Source: Nitrospinaceae bacterium | GTDB taxonomy: Bacteria; Nitrospinota; Nitrospinia; Nitrospinales; JACRGP01 | Reading direction: 5' to 3' | NCBI GenBank assembly: GCA_029261575.1 | Contig: JAJDBD010000085.1 | Coordinates: forward strand, 1 to 64,000 | Length of the DNA: 64,000 nt | Shown: in pieces, positions 1 through 10,461 of the stretch | Numbering within the stretch: the first letter of the stretch is position 1 | Layout: the number at the start of each line of letters is the position of its first letter | The notes under the pieces: generated by a model | Seen by the model: the letters and a program-made list of their open reading frames with translations, nothing else | Told to the model about the DNA's origin: nothing | Databases searched by the model: none | Translations under genes and position numbers: made by a program

Positions 1-1
1 G

Positions 2-670
2 CTGATCGACACGGCGCGAAACCTGGAAGCCATGCGTCCGGATATTCTGGTGATCCGGCATTCAAGTTCCGGGGCGCCGCACATGGTCGCCAAATTGCTG
101 AAAAGTTCCGTTATCAACGCCGGCGACGGGTCGCATGAACACCCCAGTCAGGCGCTTCTCGATCTATTGACCATCCGTCAGCATAAAAAGGATTTGAAGG
201 GGCTGAAAGTTGCCATCGTCGGGGATATCAGCCACAGCCGGGTCGCCCGGTCCAATATTTTCGCCATGAATACTATGGGCATGAAAGTTACCGTGGTCGG
301 TCCGCCCACCATGATTCCGGTGGAAATCGAAAAACTGGGCGTGTCTGTCGACTACAATCTTGAACGAGCCATTCGCGACGTCGACGTTGTTCTCATGCTG
401 AGAATACAACTGGAGCGCCAGGAACAACTGTTGTTTTCCAGCTTACGGGAATATTCCAATTTATACGGTCTGACTTCAGAGAAGCTCAAAAAAGCCCGAA
501 GCGACATGTTGATCATCCATCCCGGACCCGTCAACCGCGGGATTGAAATTTCTCCCGACGTCATGGACGGCCCGCATTCCTTAATTCTGGATCAGGTCAC
601 CAACGGCGTGGCCGTCCGGATGGCGTTGATGTATCTTTTGCTGGGAGCCAATCTTGAAGCTAATAATTAA
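2..670 (+). CDS. pyrB: Aspartate carbamoyltransferase catalytic subunit, 5'-truncated by window edge
   Basis: Frame open from base 2; motifs [44 protein letters not shown]; followed by pyrC and carA. Confidence 0.95.
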   Translation: MIDTARNLEAMRPDILVIRHSSSGAPHMVAKLLKSSVINAGDGSHEHPSQALLDLLTIRQHKKDLKGLKVAIVGDISHSRVARSNIFAMNTMGMKVTVVGPPTMIPVEIEKLGVSVDYNLERAIRDVDVVLMLRIQLERQEQLLFSSLREYSNLYGLTSEKLKKARSDMLIIHPGPVNRGIEISPDVMDGPHSLILDQVTNGVAVRMALMYLLLGANLEANN

Positions 671-1943
671 AAACGGCCGCGTGATCGACCCCGCCAACGG
701 GTTGGACGGTTTGTACGACATTCTGATTGATAAGGGAAAAATCTCCGCCGTGGAAAAACGCGGCGGGTTATCCGGGGCCGAGGAAGACGCCAAAACCCTG
801 GACGCCGACGGAAAAGTGGTTGCGCCGGGATTTGTCGACATGCACGTCCATTTTCGCGAACCGGGTCACGAGTATAAGGAGACCATCCAATCGGGATGCG
901 AATCCGCCGCCGCAGGCGGTTTCACCACCGTCGCCGTGATGCCCAACACCGACCCGATCAACGACAATCGTTCGGTCACGGAATTGATCCTGAACGTGGC
1001 CCAGGAGAAAGGAGCCGTGAACGTTCTGGTGATCGGCGCAATCACCAAGGGCCTTGAAGGAACGAGACTGGCTGAAATGACGGACATGCGGGAAGCCGGG
1101 GCGATCGCTTTTTCCGACGACGGCAAGCCGGTGATGAACAGTGAAATAATGCGCCGCGCGTTTGAGTACAGTCGCCTCTTCGATTTGCCTTTGATCCAGC
1201 ACAGCGAGATTCTTGAACTCACCTCCGGCGGTTGCATGAACGAAGGGTCCGTTTCCACCGAACTGGGTTTGAAGGGAATGCCGACCGAGGCGGAAGATAT
1301 CATGGTGTACCGGGACATTGCCTTGTTGGAGCGAACGGGCGGGCGCTTGCATGTGGCTCACATCTCCAGCGCTGGAGCGGTCGGTTTGGTCCGAATGGCA
1401 AAGTCGAAGGGACTCCCGGTCACTTGCGAGGCGGCTCCGCACCATTTCACCCTGACGGACGAGGCGGTGCGGGGGTTTGATACCAACACCAAGATGAGTC
1501 CTCCCCTGCGCGCATTGAAAGACGTTCAAGCTATTAAGGAAGGTTTGAAAGACTCGACAATAGATATTATCGCCACGGACCACGCGCCGCACAACGTGAT
1601 GGACAAGGAGGTGGAATACGACCATGCCTGCTTTGGCATTATCGGCCTGGAAACCGCCCTGCCCTTGACCCTTCGATTGGTGGACGACAAGACAATGACC
1701 CTTTATCAGGCGGTGGAAAAACTCACCTCCCGGCCCGCGGAAATTTTCAATCTCGATTGCGGTTCCTTGAGCGTTGGAAAAAGCGCGGACGCGGTTATTT
1801 TTGATCCCGAAGCGGAGTATGTGTTTGATAAATCCCATATCAAATCAAAAAGTAAAAACTCTCCTTTCCTGGGCTGGAAAATGAAAGGCAAAATTTTGCA
1901 TACGCTGGTTCGAGGCAAGACCGTGTTCAAGGCGGAGGCCTGA
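654..1943 (+). CDS. pyrC: Dihydroorotase
   Basis: [14 protein letters not shown] metal-binding motif, ATDHAPH motif; overlaps pyrB end. Confidence 0.96.
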   Translation: MKLIIKNGRVIDPANGLDGLYDILIDKGKISAVEKRGGLSGAEEDAKTLDADGKVVAPGFVDMHVHFREPGHEYKETIQSGCESAAAGGFTTVAVMPNTDPINDNRSVTELILNVAQEKGAVNVLVIGAITKGLEGTRLAEMTDMREAGAIAFSDDGKPVMNSEIMRRAFEYSRLFDLPLIQHSEILELTSGGCMNEGSVSTELGLKGMPTEAEDIMVYRDIALLERTGGRLHVAHISSAGAVGLVRMAKSKGLPVTCEAAPHHFTLTDEAVRGFDTNTKMSPPLRALKDVQAIKEGLKDSTIDIIATDHAPHNVMDKEVEYDHACFGIIGLETALPLTLRLVDDKTMTLYQAVEKLTSRPAEIFNLDCGSLSVGKSADAVIFDPEAEYVFDKSHIKSKSKNSPFLGWKMKGKILHTLVRGKTVFKAEA

Positions 1944-1944
1944 A

Positions 1945-3108
1945 ATGAAAGCGACTTTGGCTCTGGCCGACGGAAGGATTTTTCACGGGGAATCTTTTGG
2001 CGCTCACCTCCAGGCGACCGGCGAAGTGGTGTTCAATACCAGCATGTGCGGATATCAGGAGGTGATCACCGACCCGTCCTATTGCGGACAGATGGTGGCG
2101 ATGACCTATCCTTTGATTGGAAACTATGGAATCAACCTGGAAGATTTTGAAGCCGTCCGGCCCTTTATGAGCGGACTCATTATCAAAGAACTGAGCGGGA
2201 TCGCCAGTAATTGGCGGTCGAAAAAGAGCCTGGACGAATTTTTGCGCGAGTTTAATGTCGCGGGAATTCAGGGAATCGACACCCGCGCCCTCACCCGCCA
2301 TATCCGGGATAAGGGCGCCCAGCAAGGAATCATTTCAACAACGGAAACCGATCCCAAAAAGCTGGTAGAACAAGCCAGAAGCCTTCCCGGTTTGGAAGGA
2401 CGCGATTTGGTCCGCGAGGTCACCTGTCCCCAGCCCTACGACTGGGTCGAAGGGGAATGGGATATTGAGCGAGGTTATAATAAGTCTCCGCTGGAAAATC
2501 CGCGAGAACCGGGCAAATATTATTTTGTGGTCGCTTACGACCTGGGAATCAAATTTAACATTTTGAGGAAGCTGACCCAGGCAGGGTGTCGGGTAAAAGT
2601 CGTTCCCGCTCATACGGGATGGGAGGAAGTGTTGGCGATGAAACCGGACGGGGTGTTTTTTTCCAACGGACCCGGCGACCCCGCCGCGGTGGACTATGCC
2701 ATAGAAAATGCGCGCAACCTGTTCGGCAGGGTTCCGGTTTTTGGGATTTGTCTCGGGCACCAGATCGTCAGTCTTGCCCTGGGCGCCAAAACATTCAAGC
2801 TGAAATTCGGACATCATGGAGGCAATCAACCGGTCATGGATCTGATCGGACAAAGAGTGGAAATCACCGCCCAAAATCACGGGTTTGCCGTCGATCCCGA
2901 ATCCTTAAAAGGCGACGTCGAAACCGCCTCCATAAATTTAAACGACAAAACCCTGGAAGGCGTCCGGCACAAAAAATTTCCGTTGATCTCCGTTCAATAC
3001 CACCCGGAAGCGTCTCCGGGACCCAACGATTCTTCCCACCTGTTCCATGAATTTGTAAAACTCATGGAAGAAAATTCTCCCAATGGACCTGTTGAACGAA
3101 CTGATTAA
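1945..3108 (+). CDS. carA: Carbamoyl-phosphate synthase small subunit
   Basis: VFNTSMCGYQEVITDPSY, class I glutamine amidotransferase FGICLGHQ and QYHPEASPGP motifs. Confidence 0.96.
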   Translation: MKATLALADGRIFHGESFGAHLQATGEVVFNTSMCGYQEVITDPSYCGQMVAMTYPLIGNYGINLEDFEAVRPFMSGLIIKELSGIASNWRSKKSLDEFLREFNVAGIQGIDTRALTRHIRDKGAQQGIISTTETDPKKLVEQARSLPGLEGRDLVREVTCPQPYDWVEGEWDIERGYNKSPLENPREPGKYYFVVAYDLGIKFNILRKLTQAGCRVKVVPAHTGWEEVLAMKPDGVFFSNGPGDPAAVDYAIENARNLFGRVPVFGICLGHQIVSLALGAKTFKLKFGHHGGNQPVMDLIGQRVEITAQNHGFAVDPESLKGDVETASINLNDKTLEGVRHKKFPLISVQYHPEASPGPNDSSHLFHEFVKLMEENSPNGPVERTD

Positions 3109-3940
3109 ACACGCCGCCCAGGAAAGATTTTCTGAAGACGTCGCCCAGGCGAAAAATGAATACCAGAAACAGGCGGGAGAAATTTTTGAAGACGACCTTT
3201 CCTATGAAAACCGCGCGACGGCTTTTTTGGAATGGTATTTATTCGACCATACGGTATCTGGTTTGGAAAAATCTCCTTTGCAAATTTATCTGGATGAAAA
3301 CGCCAACAAATTGTCAGAAGAACGATTCGGCGCTATCAGCGCTTTTCAAAATAATATTCACGGGATATTCATTCCCAAAAAAATTCGCGAGGATCACGTT
3401 ATAGCGTTGAACCTTTTTGACGAGCAGGAGTATCAGGTGGTAGAGCGCCAGGCAAAAACTCTTTTCAACAAAAAAGACGTTTTCGAAGCCCGGCTTTTGC
3501 CCTGCGGAGACAATTATTGCTTTTCAGGGTATTTTGGATTTCATCCGCCGGAGACTTTAAAGTTCATCAAAAAGGAGGCGGGTAATATTTCAAAAACCCG
3601 TAAAGAAGCCCGCAAGGAATTAGACAGAAAACAGAGCGACCTGGAAAAGCTGGAGGCGCGGTTAAAGAAAACGGAATCCAAGCGGGAAAAACTTAAAAGA
3701 AAACTGGAGACGAAAGACAAACCCAGCCTGAAAGAAAAAATGGATCAGGTGGAGTCCCTGCTGTTTGAGTTAAAGTCGGAATTTTCTGCGTTGGAAAAAA
3801 GCATCGAGGATTGGAAACATCAAAAACTTAAAATTGAGCACAACCGCGCTTGCAAGGATTTGATTTTAAAATTCTCCTACATGAATTTAAAGTGGGAGCG
3901 ATCCAGAAACATAGCCCTCAACGATATCTATAAAAGCTGA
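3083..3940 (+). CDS. Uncharacterised protein with C-terminal coiled coil, encoded between carA and carB
   Basis: Intact 285 aa ORF overlapping carA 3' end by 26 nt and carB start by 1 nt (TGATG); heptad-like Lys/Glu-rich segment [33 protein letters not shown]. Confidence 0.85.
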   Translation: MDLLNELIKHAAQERFSEDVAQAKNEYQKQAGEIFEDDLSYENRATAFLEWYLFDHTVSGLEKSPLQIYLDENANKLSEERFGAISAFQNNIHGIFIPKKIREDHVIALNLFDEQEYQVVERQAKTLFNKKDVFEARLLPCGDNYCFSGYFGFHPPETLKFIKKEAGNISKTRKEARKELDRKQSDLEKLEARLKKTESKREKLKRKLETKDKPSLKEKMDQVESLLFELKSEFSALEKSIEDWKHQKLKIEHNRACKDLILKFSYMNLKWERSRNIALNDIYKS

Positions 3941-6900
3941 TGCCGCGACGAACCGATATAAAAAAAATATTATTGATAGGGTCCGGTCCCATTGTCATTG
4001 GCCAGGCTTGCGAGTTCGACTATTCCGGAACCCAGGCCTGCAAAGCGCTGATGGAGGAAGGTTACGAGGTGATACTGGTCAACAGCAATCCGGCGACCAT
4101 TATGACCGATTCTGATTTTGCGACCAAAACTTACATCGAGCCGGTGACGCCTGAAATGGTGGAGTTGATAATCGCCAAAGACCGACCCGACGTTTTGTTG
4201 CCCACCATGGGCGGCCAAACCGCCTTGAACACCGCTATTGCTCTGGCGAAATCCGGGGTTTTAGAGAAATACAACGTGGAATTGATCGGCGCGGATATCG
4301 CCGCCATTAATAAAGCTGAGGATCGGAAGCTGTTCAAGGAAGCCATGTTGCATATCGGCATGAAGGTGGCTCCCAGCGGCTACGCGCATTCGACAGAAGA
4401 GGCCGTGGAGATTGTGCGGGAAACCGGGTACCCGGCCATCATTCGACCCTCGTTTACTCTGGGCGGCGTCGGCGGAGGAATCGCCCACACAGAGGAGCAA
4501 TTGATCCACCTGACGGAATGGGGATTGAAAGCCAGCCCCTCTGCCGAAGTCCTGATTGAAAAATCCCTGTTGGGTTGGAAAGAATACGAACTCGAAGTGA
4601 TGCGGGACCGTAAAGACAACGTGGTGATCGTTTGTTCGATCGAAAATTTCGACCCGATGGGCGTCCACACTGGCGACAGCATCACCGTGGCGCCCGCGCA
4701 AACGTTGACCGACAAGGAATATCAGATATTGCGCGACGCTTCTTTGGATATTATCCGGGAAATCGGCGTGGAGACCGGGGGATCAAATATACAGTTTGCG
4801 GTGAATCCCGAAAACGGCGAACTCCTCGTCATTGAAATGAACCCGCGAGTGTCGCGCAGTTCCGCGCTGGCTTCCAAGGCGACCGGCTTCCCCATCGCTA
4901 AAATCGCGGCCAAACTGGCCGTCGGTTACACGCTGGACGAAATCCAGAACGATATTACCCGCGTCACTCCGGCGTCGTTTGAACCCACCATTGATTATTG
5001 CGTTGTGAAAATTCCCAGATTCACTTTTGAAAAATTTTCCAAAACTTCCGGCATTCTTTCCACCCAGATGAAGTCGGTCGGCGAAGTCATGGCCATTGGA
5101 AGAACGTTCAAGGAATCTTTGCAAAAAGCCCTGCGCTCTTTGGAAATCGGCGTGAGCGGACTGGATGAACATTTTAAATACGACATTGAAGATTCCACTC
5201 ACGACCGGGACGCCCAGAAAGAGAAAATCCGCAGTCTCCTTAAAGAACCCTATTGGGAAAGAATATGGATGGTGGCCGCAGGATTGCGCCGGGGGCTTTC
5301 CATTGACGAGGTCAACAAAATAACGGGGATCGACCTTTGGTTTCTGCAAAACCTCAAAGAAATCGTGGACTTTGAAGTCGTCATTCAGGGAAAGGGAGAT
5401 TTTAAAAATCTGGATAGCGACCTTTTGCGAAAGGCCAAGCAAATGGGATTTTCAGACAAATATCTCGCCGGCCTTTTAAACTGCCAGGAAGCGAACGTTG
5501 CCGAGACAAGGGAAAAATTCAATATCCGACCGGTCTTCAAGCGCGTCGACACCTGTGGCGCAGAATTCGAAGCGTACACGCCTTATTTATATTCCACCTA
5601 CGAAGAGGAATGCGAGGCCAATCCGACCCGGAAAAAGAAAATCATGATCCTGGGCGGCGGACCCAATCGAATCGGCCAGGGGATTGAATTTGATTATTGT
5701 TGCGTCCATGCCGCCTTCGCCTTGAAGGAGGACGATTTCGAAACCATCATGGTGAATTGCAATCCGGAAACCGTGAGCACGGATTACGACACCTCCGACC
5801 GTCTGTACTTCGAGCCTTTGACGTTTGAGGACGTCATGGCCATTGTGAACATTGAAAAACCCGACGGGGTGATCGTTCAGTTCGGCGGGCAGACGCCGCT
5901 GAAGCTGGCGTTGTCGCTGGAAAAAGCGGGGGTCCCCATAATTGGAACCAGTCCTGAAAACATCGACCGCGCGGAGGACCGCAAACGGTTTAAAGAAGTT
6001 TTGGAAAAACTGGATTTAAAACAATCCCTGAGCGGCACGGCAACTTCCCAGCAGGAGGCCGAAAAAATTGCCTTGGAAATTGGATTTCCCGTATTGGTTC
6101 GTCCTTCGTATGTTTTGGGCGGGCGATCTATGGAAATCGTTTATAACCTCGAAAACCTCAGGCGTTATATGAAAACCGCTTTAAAAATGTCTCCCGATCA
6201 CCCCATCCTTATCGACCAGTTCTTGCAGGACGCCGTTGAGTTGGACGTCGATGCCTTGTCGGATGGAGAAACGGTGGTGATCGCCGGGGTGATGGAGCAC
6301 ATCGAGGAGGCCGGCGTGCATTCCGGAGACAGCGCTTGTTCACTGCCGCCTTTTTCCGTCGACCAGGATTGCATCCGGCAAATCAAAATTCAGACGGCGG
6401 CTCTGGCCAGGGAGCTTGGAGTGGTGGGATTGATCAATATTCAATTCGCCGTCAAAAGCGGAGAAGTCTATATCATAGAGGTGAACCCGAGAGCCTCCCG
6501 CACCGTGCCCTTTGTCAGTAAAACCATAGGAGCGCCGCTGGCTAAAATTGCCGCTAGGGTGATGGCGGGCAAAACCTTAAAGGAACTGGGCTTCACCGAG
6601 GAAATAACTTTTGATCACATTTCCGTTAAGGAATCGGTTTTCCCTTTCATCAAGTTTTCCGAGGTCGATATTTTATTGGGTCCGGAAATGAAATCGACCG
6701 GAGAGGTGATGGGAATCGATTCCAGCTTTGGACGCGCGTTTGCAAAATCACAGTTGGCCACGGGCGTGGAACTTTCGCCCAGCGGCACGGTGTTCATAAG
6801 CGTTAAGGATAAAGACAAGCCGGGTTCGATAAAATTGGCGGAAGGTTTTCGCGATCTTGGTTATCAGTTGACAGCCACTTCAGGAACGGCCAAATATTTA

Positions 6901-7182
6901 ACCGAGGCGGGATTCGAGATTCGGAGGGTCAACAAGGTAAAGGAAGGTTCGCCGCATATCGTGGATTCCATCAACGCGGGCGAGATTCAATTTGTGGTCA
7001 ACACGACGTTTGGCGAGCAGGCGATCCGGGATTCTTTTTCCCTGCGGCGGACGTCCCTGAGCTGCAACCTCCCCTATTGCACGACCATGCCCGGAGCTTC
7101 GGCTTTGCTGGACGGTTTGCGGGCTATAAAGGAGAAAGGCCTCGGGGTGACGTCGCTTCAGGAATTTGGCGCGTCGATGTAA
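3940..7182 (+). CDS. carB: Carbamoyl-phosphate synthase large subunit
   Basis: 1080 aa; [37 protein letters not shown], duplicated ATP-grasp halves, C-terminal MGS domain. Confidence 0.97.
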   Translation: MPRRTDIKKILLIGSGPIVIGQACEFDYSGTQACKALMEEGYEVILVNSNPATIMTDSDFATKTYIEPVTPEMVELIIAKDRPDVLLPTMGGQTALNTAIALAKSGVLEKYNVELIGADIAAINKAEDRKLFKEAMLHIGMKVAPSGYAHSTEEAVEIVRETGYPAIIRPSFTLGGVGGGIAHTEEQLIHLTEWGLKASPSAEVLIEKSLLGWKEYELEVMRDRKDNVVIVCSIENFDPMGVHTGDSITVAPAQTLTDKEYQILRDASLDIIREIGVETGGSNIQFAVNPENGELLVIEMNPRVSRSSALASKATGFPIAKIAAKLAVGYTLDEIQNDITRVTPASFEPTIDYCVVKIPRFTFEKFSKTSGILSTQMKSVGEVMAIGRTFKESLQKALRSLEIGVSGLDEHFKYDIEDSTHDRDAQKEKIRSLLKEPYWERIWMVAAGLRRGLSIDEVNKITGIDLWFLQNLKEIVDFEVVIQGKGDFKNLDSDLLRKAKQMGFSDKYLAGLLNCQEANVAETREKFNIRPVFKRVDTCGAEFEAYTPYLYSTYEEECEANPTRKKKIMILGGGPNRIGQGIEFDYCCVHAAFALKEDDFETIMVNCNPETVSTDYDTSDRLYFEPLTFEDVMAIVNIEKPDGVIVQFGGQTPLKLALSLEKAGVPIIGTSPENIDRAEDRKRFKEVLEKLDLKQSLSGTATSQQEAEKIALEIGFPVLVRPSYVLGGRSMEIVYNLENLRRYMKTALKMSPDHPILIDQFLQDAVELDVDALSDGETVVIAGVMEHIEEAGVHSGDSACSLPPFSVDQDCIRQIKIQTAALARELGVVGLINIQFAVKSGEVYIIEVNPRASRTVPFVSKTIGAPLAKIAARVMAGKTLKELGFTEEITFDHISVKESVFPFIKFSEVDILLGPEMKSTGEVMGIDSSFGRAFAKSQLATGVELSPSGTVFISVKDKDKPGSIKLAEGFRDLGYQLTATSGTAKYLTEAGFEIRRVNKVKEGSPHIVDSINAGEIQFVVNTTFGEQAIRDSFSLRRTSLSCNLPYCTTMPGASALLDGLRAIKEKGLGVTSLQEFGASM

Positions 7183-7185
7183 TAA

Positions 7186-8151
7186 TTATTTTCCCAGCGC
7201 CAGGGCGCCGTAAAAGTCCCACCAGGGGGCGGCGGCTCGTTTTCCAGAACTGAGCGTTCCAGAGTTGCGAATATAGTTGTTCCATTTCAGCCGGGCAAGA
7301 TTCCCGGGTTCAAATTTGTCGCCCGCTAAAATATAACCTTCAGAGACATTTTCAAATACCTGCTTGATTTTAACGGTTCCCAAAGGAATTTGTATTTCGC
7401 CCAGGCGTTCGCCCGACCAGGGGTCTTTCATTTTCGAATCGATCTCATAAATTCTGAAGACGTCCAGGAGACCGATTCCATCGTCCCGTCCGGCGTTTAT
7501 TAAAATTTTGTTTTTTTCCATATCGACGGACAACACGCGGGCTTCGAAGGTGATTTGATCGGCTAGCGGCTGGATCAAGGTCAAGGTTTTCCGGGCAACC
7601 TCGGCCATGGCCTTGCCGATGGAGGTTTTCATTATGCCTGCCTCGCCTCCGGCGGACGCATTGAACGGAAGGGTTCCGTCGGAATTCACAGTTTCCAGGG
7701 ATTCGCGGGAAATAAGCCCTCCGGTACGGGAATCAAAAATTTCCAACTCAATTTTAAATTCGGCTTTTTCGGCAAACGCTTCTTGCGCCTGGTTTTTTTG
7801 GTTTGATCCAACGACATTGGGGATAAATTTCAAAATTCTTCCCTTGATCGCCGCCTGACCGGGATATTTTGGAATCATGGGATCGTTTTCAGAAGTTGGT
7901 TTGACGGCGATTTTATCGTAACGGACGACCTGGTAATTTGGGAAACTTTTTAATTCGTCCTGAATCAAACGGGGAAATATACTCCCTAACTCAAGAGTTC
8001 CCTTGTAAGCGGAGTCGTTTACAAAAGGCTCGACTGCGAGTTTTATTTTTAAACCCGCCTGCGCCAAACCCTCGGTCGCCAATAATCCGCCCAAAAGGCA
8101 GATCAAAACGAAAATTTTTTTTCTCAACGCTTTTTTCATAGCCCGATTCAA
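7186..8151 (-). CDS. Exported protein, CsgG/FlgT-like (putative)
   Basis: Signal-peptide-like N-terminus; AVEPFVNDSAYKGTLELGSIFPRLIQDELKSFPNYQVV resembles CsgG-type N-terminal; C-terminal INAGRDDGIGLLDVFRIYE resembles FlgT C-terminal region. Confidence 0.5.
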   Translation of the reverse strand: MNRAMKKALRKKIFVLICLLGGLLATEGLAQAGLKIKLAVEPFVNDSAYKGTLELGSIFPRLIQDELKSFPNYQVVRYDKIAVKPTSENDPMIPKYPGQAAIKGRILKFIPNVVGSNQKNQAQEAFAEKAEFKIELEIFDSRTGGLISRESLETVNSDGTLPFNASAGGEAGIMKTSIGKAMAEVARKTLTLIQPLADQITFEARVLSVDMEKNKILINAGRDDGIGLLDVFRIYEIDSKMKDPWSGERLGEIQIPLGTVKIKQVFENVSEGYILAGDKFEPGNLARLKWNNYIRNSGTLSSGKRAAAPWWDFYGALALGK

Positions 8152-8262
8152 TTTAAATTTGATACCTTAATAATACCAAAAATTTGATAAGTTGGAAGCC
8201 TCCTTGTTATAGTAACGGCTTCGTATGAATCCATTGTTCTAATCCCGGTTACAAATTCGATC

Positions 8263-9012
8263 ATGAAATTTCTGAAACTATTTTTGTGCCTACATCTCGT
8301 CGCTTGTTTGTTCCCTATCAGTATAGCCGCAAACGAAACCCCTGAGAACATGGTTTTGATTAAGGGGGGGTGTTTTATCATGGGAACGGACGACGTCTTC
8401 GAATACGAATTGGGTTGGGAAAATATAAGCGAACGGCCCGCCCATAAGGTATGCGTGGACGATTTTTATATGGATAAATACGAGATCACGCAAAAGGAAT
8501 GGGGAAAAGTGATGGGGTACCATGAATCCAATTTTTCTGGAGAGAATCTGGCTGTAGATCGAATTGACTGGAAGGAGGCGGCCCAATATTGCCTGCGCGG
8601 CGGGAAAAGACTTCCCTGGGAAGCGGAATGGGAATATGCCGCGCGAGCCGGAACGACGGGCAAAAATCCCTGGGCAGAGGGAGAGTCCAATGATTATGCC
8701 TGGACGGCTACAAATTCAGCGAGAAAACCGCATCCGGTGGGAAGCAAAAAACCAAATGCCTACGGGTTGTACGACATGATGGGCGGCGTTTGGGAATGGG
8801 CCTTGGACTGGTATTCCATTCACTATTACGCGAAAAGTCCGGAAAAGAATCCGCACGGTCCAATGAGTCCGCAAAGCTGGCGCGTCATCCGCGGGTTGTC
8901 CTGGGTGGACGAATTGGAAGATTTTCGCACCACCATCAGATTGAACGGAATGTCCGATAGGACTCAACACTTTTTCGTGGGCGCGCGGTGCGTGAAGCCG
9001 ACGAAAAAATAA
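8263..9012 (+). CDS. SUMF1/formylglycine-generating-enzyme-fold protein, exported
   Basis: Signal peptide; MVLIKGGCFIMGTDD, VCVDDFYMDKYEITQKEW, RLPWEAEWEYAARAG, YGLYDMMGGVWEWALDWY motifs. Confidence 0.88.
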   Translation: MKFLKLFLCLHLVACLFPISIAANETPENMVLIKGGCFIMGTDDVFEYELGWENISERPAHKVCVDDFYMDKYEITQKEWGKVMGYHESNFSGENLAVDRIDWKEAAQYCLRGGKRLPWEAEWEYAARAGTTGKNPWAEGESNDYAWTATNSARKPHPVGSKKPNAYGLYDMMGGVWEWALDWYSIHYYAKSPEKNPHGPMSPQSWRVIRGLSWVDELEDFRTTIRLNGMSDRTQHFFVGARCVKPTKK

Positions 9013-9037
9013 TATCAAAGGCCTTCCATAAAAGATA

Positions 9038-9679
9038 TTGTCCGCTTTGGATTCCAAAACCGTAAATAAACTTTATGAAAAGCTAAAACGAAGCCTACCC
9101 AACTCCCAACCGGAATTAAATTATCGCAATCGGTTTGAGTTGCTGGTCGCCGTCATGCTGAGCGCCCAAGCGACCGACAAATCGGTCAATAAAGTCACCG
9201 CAAATCTGTTCCCAAAATACTCCAGTCCGGAAGCCGTTTTGAAATGCGGGCAGACCCGTCTCCAAAATATGATCCGGACCATTGGCCTGGCCCCCACCAA
9301 GGCAAAGAACATTGTCGCCGCCTGCAAAATATTGATCGACGAACATAACGGAGAACCTCCCGGAAACCGCGAAGCTTTGGAACATTTACCGGGAGTGGGA
9401 AGAAAAACGGCTAATGTGGTGTTGAACGAAGGGTTCGGCCACCCTACTATTGCCGTGGATACGCATGTATTCCGACTCGCCAACCGGACCGGCCTGGCCC
9501 CTGGAAAAAACGTGGAAGAAACCGAAAAAAGACTGTTAGAAGTCACGCCAAAAAAATGGCTTAAAACCGCCCACCGTTACCTTATTCTCCACGGCAGGTA
9601 TGTGTGTACCGCAAGAAATTACCGATGCGGCGAATGCGCTATAAGAAATGAATGTCAGTTTCCGGACAAATTATTATGA
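9038..9679 (+). CDS. nth: Endonuclease III
   Basis: LLVAVMLSAQATDKSVNKVT, LPGVGRKTANVVLNEGFGHPTIAVDTHVFRLANR, C-terminal Cys cluster for 4Fe-4S; TTG start. Confidence 0.95.
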   Translation: MSALDSKTVNKLYEKLKRSLPNSQPELNYRNRFELLVAVMLSAQATDKSVNKVTANLFPKYSSPEAVLKCGQTRLQNMIRTIGLAPTKAKNIVAACKILIDEHNGEPPGNREALEHLPGVGRKTANVVLNEGFGHPTIAVDTHVFRLANRTGLAPGKNVEETEKRLLEVTPKKWLKTAHRYLILHGRYVCTARNYRCGECAIRNECQFPDKLL

Positions 9680-10461
9680 CTTTCATTTCGCCTTCAAAAA
9701 TAGTTAGAAGTTATCCGGATTATTTAAAGCGTCTGCGAGAAAGTCTTGGAACGTCGGTTGAACGTTTGGATTTCATCGGTTCGATCCAGGCTAACGGGAA
9801 AAACTACCCCATCCCAAAGTTGGTTTTTGGCAAAGGAAATCCAGGAAGGATTTTAATTTCGGCGGGGATTCATGGGGACGAACCGGCGGGCGTGGAAACC
9901 CTCCTGGCTTTCTTAAAGGAAAAACGCTTTCAAAAATATCCAAACGAGTTGACTCTCCTGCCCTGCCTCAACCCAACGGGATACGAACTTGGGACGCGCA
10001 ACAATCACGCGGACAAGGATTTAAATCGCGAGTTTAAATTAAATGCGCCTTCCCCCGAGGTCTCTTTAATCAGGAACGAATTTAAAAATCCCTTCGACCT
10101 CACTCTGGAATTGCACGAAGACGTGGACAGCCACGGTTATTACCTCTATCAAAAAGAAAAGTCCGCGACGATCGGCGATTTGGGACGGAAAATTTTAAGC
10201 AGGGTTGAGACGGTCATGCCCGTCAACATGGATTCCGAAATTGACGGCATGGAAGCCAACCAGGGCGTTCTTTCGCGTTTATCGGACCCTGGGGAAATGG
10301 ACTGGTGGCCTATGGCCTTATTTTCATATTCGCGAAAAACCCGGATTTGTTTTACCTTGGAAACCTCCGTGAAGTTTCCCATGGCAACCCGAGTGAACGC
10401 CCATTTGAGCGCCTTGGACGCCGCGATAACGGGATTTCACGATAAAGAGGAAGCGGATTAA
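9652..10461 (+). CDS. M14-family/succinylglutamate desuccinylase-aspartoacylase-like metallopeptidase
   Basis: GIHGDEPAGVETLLAFL, NPTGYELGTRNNHADKDLNREF, LTLELHEDVDSHGYYLY metal/catalytic motifs. Confidence 0.8.
   Translation: MSVSGQIIMTFISPSKIVRSYPDYLKRLRESLGTSVERLDFIGSIQANGKNYPIPKLVFGKGNPGRILISAGIHGDEPAGVETLLAFLKEKRFQKYPNELTLLPCLNPTGYELGTRNNHADKDLNREFKLNAPSPEVSLIRNEFKNPFDLTLELHEDVDSHGYYLYQKEKSATIGDLGRKILSRVETVMPVNMDSEIDGMEANQGVLSRLSDPGEMDWWPMALFSYSRKTRICFTLETSVKFPMATRVNAHLSALDAAITGFHDKEEAD

Noticed and set aside
768-1838. 356-aa minus-strand ORF antisense to pyrC
   Set aside because: Shadow ORF of a clearly conserved coding gene; no recognisable motif
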